Below, piece by piece: positions 30,371 to 39,129 of a stretch of 64,000 bases of DNA. The notes below the pieces were generated by a model. It did not search any database. It saw only the letters and a program-made list of their open reading frames with translations, and had not been told where the DNA came from. The stretch is from assembly GCA_007134875.1 (NCBI GenBank), contig SLJY01000002.1, forward strand, positions 1 to 64,000, in the 5' to 3' direction. Origin of the DNA: Desulfobacterales bacterium (lineage in GTDB: Bacteria; Desulfobacterota; Desulfobacteria; Desulfobacterales; Desulfosalsimonadaceae). The translations under genes were made by a program, and so were the position numbers. Within the stretch, counting starts at the first letter, position 1, and every line of letters starts with the position of its first letter.

Positions 30371-30404
30371 GGGCCGGTGAATATATCACCGGCCCTTTTT
30401 TATT
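30371..30404 (+). terminator. Intrinsic terminator downstream of hppA
   Basis: Perfect 10-bp stem GGGCCGGTGA-atata-TCACCGGCCC followed by TTTTTTATTT; preceded at 30325-30355 by another 10-bp hairpin (GTCCTGCCGG/CCGGCAGGAC). Confidence 0.88.
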
Positions 30405-30482
30405 TGCTTTTCGCTTTAAAAAGTGATATATTGTTTTATTCGGAATAAATATTGCATTTACCAACTTTTCAGGTGAAATAAA

Positions 30483-31043
30483 ATGGCAGGTAAAGCACAC
30501 GCAAACGACCGGTCCACCGCTGGGTTTCAGGCGGGCGACCTGGCGGTTTACCCCGCGCACGGCGTCGGTCGGATCGAATCAGTGGAAAGCCGGATGATCA
30601 ACGGCGGCCAGCACGATTTCTACATCATGAAAATCATCGACAACGGGATGGTGATCATGATTCCCACTGCAAACATCCAATCCGTCGGACTGCGCTGCGT
30701 GATCGGGGAAAATGAAGTTCCGGCCGTATACGAAGTTCTTCAGGAAACAAGGGACGACATCCATGACAACCAGACCTGGAACCGGCGCTACAAGGAATAC
30801 ATGGACAAGATCAAGTCCGGGTCCCTGTTCGATGTCGCCGAGGTATTCAGGGACCTTTACTGCCTGAAACTCACCAAGGATCTGTCTTTCGGCGAGCGCA
30901 AGCTTCTGGACACCTCCAAAAGCCTGCTCTTGCGGGAGCTCTGCACTGCACTGAAAAAAGATGAAGGCGCGGTCTGGGAGTCCATCGAGGCGTTTTTCAC
31001 CGGGAACAACGGGAACGGCGACGGTGGGGAACCCGCCGCGTAG
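30483..31043 (+). CDS. CarD/CdnL-family transcriptional regulator
   Basis: FQAGDLAVYPAHGVGRIESVESRMINGGQHDFYIMKI; typical CarD N-terminal RID. Confidence 0.9.
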   Translation: MAGKAHANDRSTAGFQAGDLAVYPAHGVGRIESVESRMINGGQHDFYIMKIIDNGMVIMIPTANIQSVGLRCVIGENEVPAVYEVLQETRDDIHDNQTWNRRYKEYMDKIKSGSLFDVAEVFRDLYCLKLTKDLSFGERKLLDTSKSLLLRELCTALKKDEGAVWESIEAFFTGNNGNGDGGEPAA

Positions 31044-32169
31044 TGATTCATCCGGCAAGCCCTTCGAGGCCCGGGATAATTCTATCGGGAAAAAACCGGA
31101 TAAAACCGCCCCGGGGGAGATTTTGGTTTTCGAGGACACGGTTTTTGTCGATGTACCTGCGGGGGACGAAGAAGCCGGAATGCGTCTTGACCAGGTATTG
31201 TCCGGGCATATGCCGTCTTTTTCCCGAAATGCCGTGGCAAGGCTTATACGCGACGGCAGGATCCTGGTTGATAATCGGCCCGCAAAGCCCGGCCACCGCG
31301 TACGGCCAGGGGAACGTATCACCGGACACATTCCCGCCCGCTCCGCCGAAGACGTTGGTATTGGCCCGCCCGAACCCGAAGCAATCGCACTCGATATACT
31401 TTACGAGGATGACAGCATTATCGTCATCAACAAGGCGGCCGGCCTGGTTATCCATCCGGCCCCCGGGCACAGTGCGGGAACCCTGGTCCACGGCCTGCGC
31501 CACCACGCCCCGGAAATCGAACATGCAGGGCCTTCCGATCGCCCCGGCATCGTTCACCGGCTGGACCGCGACACCTCGGGCGTATTGGTAGCCGCCAAGA
31601 CCGAATCCGCCCACCGGATCCTTTCAAAACAGTTCAAATCCAGACAAATCCAAAAATCCTATCTTGCGCTTGCTTTTGGCGATCCGGCCGGCAGGGATCC
31701 CGCCGGAATCGATTCTGCCGCCCGGACCGGACGGATCACCTACCGGATCGAACGCCACCGGACGCACCGGAAAAAAATGGCCGTAACAGAGGATCCAAAA
31801 TCGGGAAGGGATGCGGAGACCGCCTGGGAGGTGGTGGAGCGATACGGGAAGATCTGCCTGCTGCGGCTGGCGATTAAAACCGGCAGAACGCACCAGATCC
31901 GGGTTCATCTTTCGGCGGCGGGCCATCCGGTGGTGGGCGACAGCGTCTACGGATACAGAAACCCGGCCCGGGCCACGGGCCTGGACCCTAAAGCGGACCA
32001 TAAAACGGCGTCCCTGATCAACAACGTCGGCCGCCAGATGCTCCACGCCGCATCCATCACGTTTGTCCACCCGGAAACCGGAAAACAAATGACCTGTGAA
32101 GCCCCCCTGCCCGATGACATGCAAACCCTTCGCCGGGCCCTGAACGCTTTGCACTCGCGGCCCGAATGA
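31024..32169 (+). CDS. RluA/RluD-family 23S rRNA pseudouridine synthase
   Basis: S4-like domain MRLDQVLSGHMPSFSRNAVARLIRDGRILVDN; PGIVHRLDRDTSGVLVAAKT; KTGRTHQIRVHLSAAGHPVVGD. ORF opens at 30961; in-frame GTG at 31024 gives a shorter overlap with carD. Confidence 0.9.
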   Translation: MGNPPRSDSSGKPFEARDNSIGKKPDKTAPGEILVFEDTVFVDVPAGDEEAGMRLDQVLSGHMPSFSRNAVARLIRDGRILVDNRPAKPGHRVRPGERITGHIPARSAEDVGIGPPEPEAIALDILYEDDSIIVINKAAGLVIHPAPGHSAGTLVHGLRHHAPEIEHAGPSDRPGIVHRLDRDTSGVLVAAKTESAHRILSKQFKSRQIQKSYLALAFGDPAGRDPAGIDSAARTGRITYRIERHRTHRKKMAVTEDPKSGRDAETAWEVVERYGKICLLRLAIKTGRTHQIRVHLSAAGHPVVGDSVYGYRNPARATGLDPKADHKTASLINNVGRQMLHAASITFVHPETGKQMTCEAPLPDDMQTLRRALNALHSRPE

Positions 32170-32173
32170 TCGT

Positions 32174-32815
32174 TTAGTCCGGCTCTTTACGCTTTCGTTT
32201 TTCCAGCGTGCAGCGATTCTGCTCCCGGTCAAAGGTCATGTAGATCTCCTCGTTGTCCTTTTTATCGGAAGCAAGCTGTCCGTAGCGCCGCTTGATCCGC
32301 TTAACAAAATCATCCTTGACCTCGGGCTCATTATTCTCCCCGAGACTGCCCAGCTTTTCTTTCTGCACCTCCCACAAGCGATCCACGGAGTAAACGGGCC
32401 GGTCGCTCCTTGCGGCACCATCCTTGCCGCTATTGTCTTTTTGCTCTGCAGCAAACTCTTTTTGCCGCTCATTTCTGCGCCTCACTTCGGCGTTTTCCCA
32501 CAGCTGATTCCATGCCCGGTTGTGGTAGTAGACTTTCCACTGGAGATTGTCCAGCATCGTTTCGAGTTGCCTGGTGGAGATGGCGGGATCGATCCGGAAC
32601 CGCCGGATTCTCTCGACGAGATCGCCGTGTCTCGGGTGAGGCTGGCTTTGCCGGTCAGCCAGGTACGCGCGGATTTTCGTATCCATGCTTTCCACCTGTC
32701 GGAGCAGCTGGGAAAGCTGGTTTTCCACTTCCTGCCTTCGCTTTCTGATATCCATGTTCCCCCTCCATGCTCCTTCACGATTGCAAATGGGTATCACCCG
32801 GCCAGTGGGCACCAA
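32174..32815 (-). CDS. Hypothetical coiled-coil protein
   Basis: Open frame rich in charged heptads; probable start at internal Met (MDIRKRRQEVENQLSQLLRQVESMD). Confidence 0.55.
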   Translation of the reverse strand: MVPTGRVIPICNREGAWRGNMDIRKRRQEVENQLSQLLRQVESMDTKIRAYLADRQSQPHPRHGDLVERIRRFRIDPAISTRQLETMLDNLQWKVYYHNRAWNQLWENAEVRRRNERQKEFAAEQKDNSGKDGAARSDRPVYSVDRLWEVQKEKLGSLGENNEPEVKDDFVKRIKRRYGQLASDKKDNEEIYMTFDREQNRCTLEKRKRKEPD

Positions 32816-33014
32816 CCGATGGATATCAACAGGTTGAGGTTGAGCCGGATGATGAATTCACTTTCAATCGTAGCACATGACAGGAGGGTACACAACAAGG
32901 AAGCACACAGCAGCCAACACCGCCGGCAGGCCGGCGTAAGAGGCAAAAATCATCACCGCATCATCGCATTCCACCCCCCTGCATGCACGCGCCCAAAGAT
33001 CTCAGCGGTGCGGC

Positions 33015-33800
33015 CTATCCCATGCGGGATGCCAGCAAAGCGGCGCCCAGGGCCCCGTTCACCTGGGCATAGGACGATACGATAAGGGACACCCCCAGCT
33101 TGTTTTCCAGGGCCACGATCATCCCCCGGTTCTTTGCCACGCCGCCCGTCATCATCACGGGCACCGCCACCCCTACCCGCTTGGCCATGGCGGAAATCCT
33201 GGATGCGGCCGCCTCGTGGATGCCGGAGACGATATTTTCCCGGGACGCCCCGGCCGCAATCAGGGAGATCACCTCGGATTCGGCGAACACCGTGCAAATG
33301 CTGCTGATCCGGGCCGGTTCGCCGGAAAGGGACAACACCCCGAAATCATCGAGATCCGCCTCCATTGCCCGGGCCATAACCTCCAGGAACCGCCCTGTAC
33401 CAGCTGCGCACTTGTCGTTCATGGCGAAATCGACCACCTTGCCGTTTTCATCCAGGCGCATCACTTTCGAATCCTGTCCGCCCACGTCGATGACAAACCG
33501 GACCTCCGGGTCCATGAACCATGCCCCCGCCCCGTGGCAGGTGATTTCGGTAATGGCTTTGTCCGCGAAATCGACCGCTTTTCTCCCGTAGCCCGTGGAA
33601 ACAACCACCGAAACGTGCTCTTTGGCAATACCCGCTTCTTTTAGCAGTTCATCGAACACCGCGCGGCCCGCGTTTTTCGCATTGTAACCCGTGAAGCGTA
33701 CGCAGGTGCCGGCAATCTCGCCGTTTCTCAGTAAAACCGCCTTGGCGGTAATGGAGCCGATATCGATTCCCGCCGTGATATTGCCTGTACCCGTATCCAT
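33015..33800 (-). CDS. 2-hydroxyacyl-CoA dehydratase activase (HgdC/BadF-BadG type ATPase)
   Basis: AGIDIGSITAKAVLL; FVIDVGGQDSKVMRLDENGKVVDFAMNDKCAAGTGRFLEVMA; MTGGVAKNRGM. Confidence 0.93.
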   Translation of the reverse strand: MDTGTGNITAGIDIGSITAKAVLLRNGEIAGTCVRFTGYNAKNAGRAVFDELLKEAGIAKEHVSVVVSTGYGRKAVDFADKAITEITCHGAGAWFMDPEVRFVIDVGGQDSKVMRLDENGKVVDFAMNDKCAAGTGRFLEVMARAMEADLDDFGVLSLSGEPARISSICTVFAESEVISLIAAGASRENIVSGIHEAAASRISAMAKRVGVAVPVMMTGGVAKNRGMIVALENKLGVSLIVSSYAQVNGALGAALLASRMG

Positions 33801-33888
33801 CTATACGATCCTGTTAAATAATGACTGCTTCAGGTCAGTTGATTTTTATCTGTGTCAATCTGTGTGATCTGTGGGCCAAAAAGATGTT

Positions 33889-34021
33889 GATGCACCCGTA
33901 AAAAGTCGTTTTTTACGGGCAGCGTTAAGTTTTAAGTGATTAAGTATTAAATAAAACCAAGTAGTTATTTTTTTTATTATTCGGCGATCATATCGGTTTC
34001 AGGACTGTTTACGAAGCCGTC
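33889..34021 (+). repeat. Family-A-terminated element with divergent interior, inside a family-D palindrome
   Basis: GATGCACCCGTAAAAAGTC...GGACTGTTTACGAAGCCGTC; flanks AGATGTT / AAATGTT. Confidence 0.8.
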
Positions 34022-34073
34022 AAATGTTAAAAAGCGAAAAACACAGCCCACGGATAACACAGATTGACTCAGA

Positions 34074-35309
34074 TCAAAGGGTCTCCATGAACGCATCGAT
34101 CCGGGTTTCGATCTGGCTTTCGGCAAAGTGGCGTTCATCGACCATGTCGGCCTCGATGATGAGCGAAGGAATCCCCAACTGGTCCATCACCATCTTCTGC
34201 AAGTCGTACTGACCCAGCGAATACGGCTTGCAGCTCCGATTGGAATGCATCACCAGCCCGTCGGCGTCGTATTTTTCGATCATCTCCCGCAGCTTGTCGA
34301 TCATCCGGTCGTGGGAAATGTTGATGTATACGCTGGAATAGGAGACGCTCATGGACTCCAGAAACCTGTTTTCGTCAATGAGCGGCAGAATGCCGCTCCA
34401 GGCGGACGTATAGGTGTCCGCCACGAGGCAGGCATGGTGGGATGCAAATTTCTCGGAAAGCCAATTGGTGCGGTACCAGACCGGCAGGTTATCCCACAGC
34501 AGACGGTACTTCTCGCCGGGCACCACGGCGATCCCCTGTTCGAGCCGCTCATGCATTTCGTCGAGCAGTTCCTTGTAATAATCGACAGCCACCTGCGTCC
34601 CCCGCAGGGTAACGATCAGCGCCAGGTGGAAAAAAGCGTCGAATGCGGTAATGGGCGACGGCTTATGGGCAGCGGTATCCAAAACGGCCTGCCACAGCCT
34701 GAGCCCTTCCACCGACAACCGGCCCACCTCGTCCATGCGGTCGTAGTCCATTTTCCGGCCGCACTGCTTTTCCAGAAACCCGATGTATTCCTCCACCTGG
34801 CTCATGACGTACCGGCGGGCTTCTTCGGTCATCTCCCCGTGAATAAAGGGGGTATCGAGGATGAACAGCGGCACCTTGAAATGGCGCGCGGCCACCTCGT
34901 ACCACTTGAGTACGGTACCGCAGATATTGTTGCAACAAACCAGGAAATCCGGCTCGGGCAACCCGCCGATAGGGCCGCCCTGGGTGACGGCGCAGGCGAT
35001 ATCCGCCCGCGCGTAGGAGCACAGATCCGGAGAATACCCCATTACCTCGGCCTGCCGGCAGAGATCGACCCCCATCTTGGACGCCCCCACCATGGCGCCG
35101 TGGTTTTCCGGATAAACGGGAATCACGTCCATGGCGATCAGGGGCTCCACCGGGCCGCCGCTGGTGATCCAGGCAACTTTTTTCGAGTTGTCCCGGGCGG
35201 TCTTGGCATCAATGTAATAATGGGTCATGATTTCCTTCAACCGGGAAACAGAGCGAATTTTCCCGGGGTCTTTTCCAGCATCCGCATTGACTTTGCTGTG
35301 ATCGGACAT
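34074..35309 (-). CDS. 2-hydroxyacyl-CoA dehydratase subunit (HgdB/BcrB-like)
   Basis: KVAWITSGGPVEPLIAMDVIPVYPENHGAMVGA; CNNICGTVLKWYEVAARHFKVPLFILDTPF; GLVMHSNRSCKPYSLGQYDLQ. Confidence 0.88.
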   Translation of the reverse strand: MSDHSKVNADAGKDPGKIRSVSRLKEIMTHYYIDAKTARDNSKKVAWITSGGPVEPLIAMDVIPVYPENHGAMVGASKMGVDLCRQAEVMGYSPDLCSYARADIACAVTQGGPIGGLPEPDFLVCCNNICGTVLKWYEVAARHFKVPLFILDTPFIHGEMTEEARRYVMSQVEEYIGFLEKQCGRKMDYDRMDEVGRLSVEGLRLWQAVLDTAAHKPSPITAFDAFFHLALIVTLRGTQVAVDYYKELLDEMHERLEQGIAVVPGEKYRLLWDNLPVWYRTNWLSEKFASHHACLVADTYTSAWSGILPLIDENRFLESMSVSYSSVYINISHDRMIDKLREMIEKYDADGLVMHSNRSCKPYSLGQYDLQKMVMDQLGIPSLIIEADMVDERHFAESQIETRIDAFMETL

Positions 35310-35327
35310 GGCCTTTCCTCTTAAAAC

Positions 35328-36566
35328 CTAAAGCATTTCCACGAACGTTTCAAATCGGGTCCTAAGCTGGCCTTCGGGTGGAGGCTGCTGATCGATTTCA
35401 AGGAGCATGGAGGCAACGTTTTCCCGGTGAAGGCGGTCTTTCAGATAGGGGTAATCGAAAGCGTGGGGATCGCAGAATTTCAACTGAAGAAAAATCACGC
35501 CGTCGACCCGCTTCCGGGTCACCTCGGCAAACAGGTTCTCCCCCCTTGCGGTTACGGACAAATGTTTTGCCGGGCATACCATTCGCCCCAGGTTTCGCTT
35601 GGCAAGGGCCTCGACGGGGCGTTCCGTTTCGTCGATCAGTCCGTCCGCATACCGGAGCCCCGTGCACAGGTCGTCGGATACAACGTCGGCGCCCGACTCG
35701 TGAAGAATCCGGCAAATATCGGGATGAGAGCATATGCCGCCGGCAAGCAGTATCCGCTTCCGGTCCGACTTTTCGGCCGGCGCCGCGTTTTCTTCAAGAA
35801 CCCGCACCAATGCTTCAAGCCTGGATGCCGCATCCTCCCGTTCCATTACCATGACCGCCCGCAGGATATGATACATGGCATCGGGCGCCATGACCCCAGG
35901 ATTCCGGTCGATCATGGAATACAGCGACAACAGGCTCCGCCGCATCCGGTTGTAAACGGAAACCGATGCGGCGATTGCCTCTTCCGTGATCGTTTTTCCC
36001 AATGCATGTTCAAGGTCCCGCACCGCTTTGTGCAGAACGTCGGCCATGTATTTATGGGCGCTAGGCGCATTGAGCTTCACGGGCAGCACCGCGTCGATGT
36101 GTATGCCGAAGCCTGCATTCAGCCGCCAGATATCGGAAAGCCGCTGTATGGAATCGCATGTGTGAGGGAATACGGCGCCGTCTAAAAAACCGAGCCTTCC
36201 GGTGAGCGCATCCTCGAGCCCTCCCCGGACCAGCGCGCAGCAGTAGGATTGCAGGTGGGACTCGGCCCTTTCAATGGCGCCGGTAGTACCCAATATACGA
36301 AAAGGAAGTGCGCCGGCAGCATGAATCAACTCCTCTGGCGCGTAGGTGCAGAAATATCCGATTACCGGCTTTCCGGCAACTTCCTTGATGGATTTTCCAT
36401 ATTCATAGGGATTTTCCGAAATACCACGGAATATATCCAATGTTTCCAGGTATTGGTTCATCATGAATGCTCCGGGCTGTAGATTCGTAGTCTTTTTTGA
36501 ACGAGCGGAAAAGACGATTTTCGCTAAGACAATAGAGCCCATCTCAAAACTCGGATTTCGGTTCAA
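35328..36566 (-). CDS. 2-hydroxyacyl-CoA dehydratase subunit (HgdA/BcrC-like)
   Basis: KPVIGYFCTYAPEELIHAAGALPFRILG; FPHTCDSIQRLSDIWRLN; VDGVIFLQLKFCDPHAFDYPYLKDRL. Likely internal start at MNQYLETLDIF. Confidence 0.87.
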   Translation of the reverse strand: MNRNPSFEMGSIVLAKIVFSARSKKTTNLQPGAFMMNQYLETLDIFRGISENPYEYGKSIKEVAGKPVIGYFCTYAPEELIHAAGALPFRILGTTGAIERAESHLQSYCCALVRGGLEDALTGRLGFLDGAVFPHTCDSIQRLSDIWRLNAGFGIHIDAVLPVKLNAPSAHKYMADVLHKAVRDLEHALGKTITEEAIAASVSVYNRMRRSLLSLYSMIDRNPGVMAPDAMYHILRAVMVMEREDAASRLEALVRVLEENAAPAEKSDRKRILLAGGICSHPDICRILHESGADVVSDDLCTGLRYADGLIDETERPVEALAKRNLGRMVCPAKHLSVTARGENLFAEVTRKRVDGVIFLQLKFCDPHAFDYPYLKDRLHRENVASMLLEIDQQPPPEGQLRTRFETFVEML

Positions 36567-36676
36567 GATCGCGGCGGCGTCTTATTTCAAACCGCAGACA
36601 TACCGGCGTATTTCGTCGATTTGAAATACGACGCCAACAAATATATTGGGTCGAAAGACAATTTTGAGATAGGTTC
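36534..36676. repeat. Family-F palindromic element
   Basis: AGAGCCCATCTCAAAACT...AATTTTGAGATAGGTTCT terminal inverted repeat; inner GGCGTCTTATTTCAAA / TTTGAAATACGACGCC. Confidence 0.78.
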
Positions 36677-36956
36677 TACATACTCTCCAGTCAGCCGGAA
36701 TGTCAACCCATAAGAAGATACTTGATTCATCGATGCTCCGGCATCTTCTGAACCGGAAAAAAAATTAAAAAAAACGAATAGTAAATGCGCTCATGCCATT
36801 TGACAAAAACCGATTTGTGCATATTGTTACAAGTAAGGATATTAAGTAGTTCTGTTGAAAGTGTATCTTCTCCTTCTTTGTAAAGGAAAATCCTTTCAGC
36901 CGTCATACCAGAGCCTGCTGCAAAACCGATAAAAAGTACATATACAAGGAGCCATC

Positions 36957-37538
36957 ATGAAAGACAAAAAGAAGACAAACAGCGAATATATCATTGACAC
37001 CCTGCGCTTTAACAGGGACCTGAGATCCCCGGAAATCACGGAAAAGGTTTCCGAGCTCTCCGGAAGGGATATGAAAATTCAGGACATTGCAAGCATCCTG
37101 GCAAAGCTCAGCAACAGCGACAAGTGCGATCTGGGTTTTTTCATCCAGAAAAAAAAGACCCAGCGGGGCTACACGTACAACCTGGTGCCGGAAATTTTCG
37201 AGCTGGAGCCGGAAGAAATTTACGACCTCACCCGGAAAACCGGACCGAACCGCTTCACCCTGGAAGAAGCCATTGAAAAGAACCCGGATCTCAAAAGGCA
37301 TGTCAAGGCATCGCGCCTGAAGCGGCCGGCCGCCCGGACCACTGCCGCCCGCGGTCGCCCGCCGGGCGTTTCCGCTACGGCGCGGCAAGGGAAAATTCCC
37401 AAGACCACTTCGGGAACCAAGCTTTCCGAGGGTGCATTGCAGACGATCGTGGCCCAGCTATTCAAGGGGCTTTCGGAAAAAGGGCTCAATATCAACGTGA
37501 ATGTGAGTGTCCGGTTTGAAGGCGTGACGGGCAACTAA
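36957..37538 (+). CDS. Hypothetical protein, basic, possibly DNA-binding
   Basis: 193-aa ORF with RBS-like AAGGAG upstream; basic Arg/Ala/Pro-rich linker RLKRPAARTTAARGRPPGVSATARQGK. Confidence 0.6.
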   Translation: MKDKKKTNSEYIIDTLRFNRDLRSPEITEKVSELSGRDMKIQDIASILAKLSNSDKCDLGFFIQKKKTQRGYTYNLVPEIFELEPEEIYDLTRKTGPNRFTLEEAIEKNPDLKRHVKASRLKRPAARTTAARGRPPGVSATARQGKIPKTTSGTKLSEGALQTIVAQLFKGLSEKGLNINVNVSVRFEGVTGN

Positions 37539-37730
37539 ACGGCCGGGGAACGATTAACCGGAAAGCGAACAACAAGCATATTAACCCATTGGCCGCAGCC
37601 TGTTTCCTTCAAGCGGAACGCTGGCGCGATCAAGGGGGATAATGCCGTAATAACGTATACCTTTTAAACCCGCTTTCGGCCAATTCCATGTTGACGCCGG
37701 GGGCGGGTTTTTTGTATGCCAATCAAAGAA

Positions 37731-37841
37731 GATGCACTCGTAAAAGTCTCGATCTGACGGCTTTATAAAAAGTTCAAGATCAAGGCTTGCGCGATTTCGA
37801 AGAATGCAGCGTACCTGGCGTACGTGTATGTTTACAAGGGC
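37731..37841 (+). repeat. Family-A element, 3'-truncated, abutting the U32 peptidase gene
   Basis: GATGCACTCGTAAAAGTCTCGATCTGACGGC...GCGTACGTGTATGTTTACAAGG then homology ends. Confidence 0.88.
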
Positions 37842-37848
37842 ATCACAC

Positions 37849-39129
37849 GTGACAAATAAGGTGGAGCTGCTCGCACCGGCGGGCAATTTTGAAAAGCTCG
37901 AAACAGCCATCCATTTCGGGGCGGACGCGGTCTATATCGGCGGCAAAGACTTCAGCCTCAGAAGCCATAGCGGCAATTTCACGATCCCGGAAATGGCCGA
38001 TGCGGCAGCTTACGCCCACGAGCGGGGCGTCAAAGTCTACGCCGCCTGCAACGTGTATGCCCGAAATAACGAAAAAACGGCTATCTACCGGCATCTGGAG
38101 GAAGTCGTCCAAACCGGCGCGGATGCCGTCATCATAGCGGATCCCGGCATTTTCATGGCCGCCAGGGAAGTGGCCCCGGACCAGGTGTTGCACATCAGCA
38201 CCCAGGCCAATACCACGAGTGTTCTCTCAGCCGCCTTCTGGGCGGCCCAGGGAGCCGTGCGCATCAATGCGGCCCGCGAACTCCCCCTTTCCGAGATCCG
38301 GGAAATCGTCGAGTCGGTCCCCATCGAGGTGGAGGCCTTCGTCCACGGCGCCATGTGCGTCGCCTACTCCGGCCGCTGCCTGCTTAGCCACTACCTGGCG
38401 GGGCGGGACGCAAACCGGGGAGCATGCGCACATGCCTGCCGCTGGAAGTACCGCCTTGAGGAGGAAACCCGTCCGGGACGCTATCTGCCCGTGGAAGAAG
38501 ACAGACGCGGCAGCTATTTTTTCAGCGCCCGGGACCTGTGCATGATCGATTACATCCCGGAAATGATCGAAACCGGGATTGCTTCGCTTAAAATCGAAGG
38601 GCGGATGAAGGGGCTGAACTACCTGGCCTGCGCGGTCGGGACATATCGGCGCGCAATCGATGCGTATTATGCGGATCCGAAAACCTACGGCGTTGATGAA
38701 ACCTGGCGCGAAAGCCTGGAGACCATCAACTTCCGGGGCTATTCCACGGGCTTTTACACGGGCGATCCATCCGGACCCGCTCCAGCCTATGACGGCAGGA
38801 CGAAAACGGACAAGCACCGTTACATCGGCAAAGTGCTCAGGAAAACCTCTGAGCGGGCCATCGAAACACTGATCAAAAACCGCATTGCCAAAAACGATTC
38901 CGTCGAAATCGTCGGAACCGGAACGCCGGCCAGAAAAAACCGTATTCAAAGAATTGCAACCGATTCCAACGCCGATGCGCCCGCTGCCCAACCCAACATG
39001 CACGCAACCCTCGTACTGGAAAATAGCGACCCGTGCCGCTTCGGTGATATTATCCGGAGCCTTGCGGCAGCCGGAAACACCGCCGGAAAAACCTGCTGTA
39101 AAAAAGGCAAAAAACCCGCAACCGCATGA
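37849..39129 (+). CDS. Peptidase U32-family protein
   Basis: VELLAPAGNFEKLETAIHFGADAVYIGGKDFSLRS; CAHACRWKYRLEEETRPGRYLPVEEDRRGSYFFSARDLCMIDYIPEMIETGIASLKIEGRMKG. ORF track start 37804 lies in a repeat; in-frame GTG 37849 is a cleaner start. Confidence 0.9.
   Translation: MTNKVELLAPAGNFEKLETAIHFGADAVYIGGKDFSLRSHSGNFTIPEMADAAAYAHERGVKVYAACNVYARNNEKTAIYRHLEEVVQTGADAVIIADPGIFMAAREVAPDQVLHISTQANTTSVLSAAFWAAQGAVRINAARELPLSEIREIVESVPIEVEAFVHGAMCVAYSGRCLLSHYLAGRDANRGACAHACRWKYRLEEETRPGRYLPVEEDRRGSYFFSARDLCMIDYIPEMIETGIASLKIEGRMKGLNYLACAVGTYRRAIDAYYADPKTYGVDETWRESLETINFRGYSTGFYTGDPSGPAPAYDGRTKTDKHRYIGKVLRKTSERAIETLIKNRIAKNDSVEIVGTGTPARKNRIQRIATDSNADAPAAQPNMHATLVLENSDPCRFGDIIRSLAAAGNTAGKTCCKKGKKPATA

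Noticed and set aside
28218-30560. 780-aa antisense ORF opposite hppA
   Set aside because: Low-complexity Gly/Asp/Arg-rich translation typical of the reverse strand of a GC-rich membrane protein; hppA on the plus strand is unambiguous.
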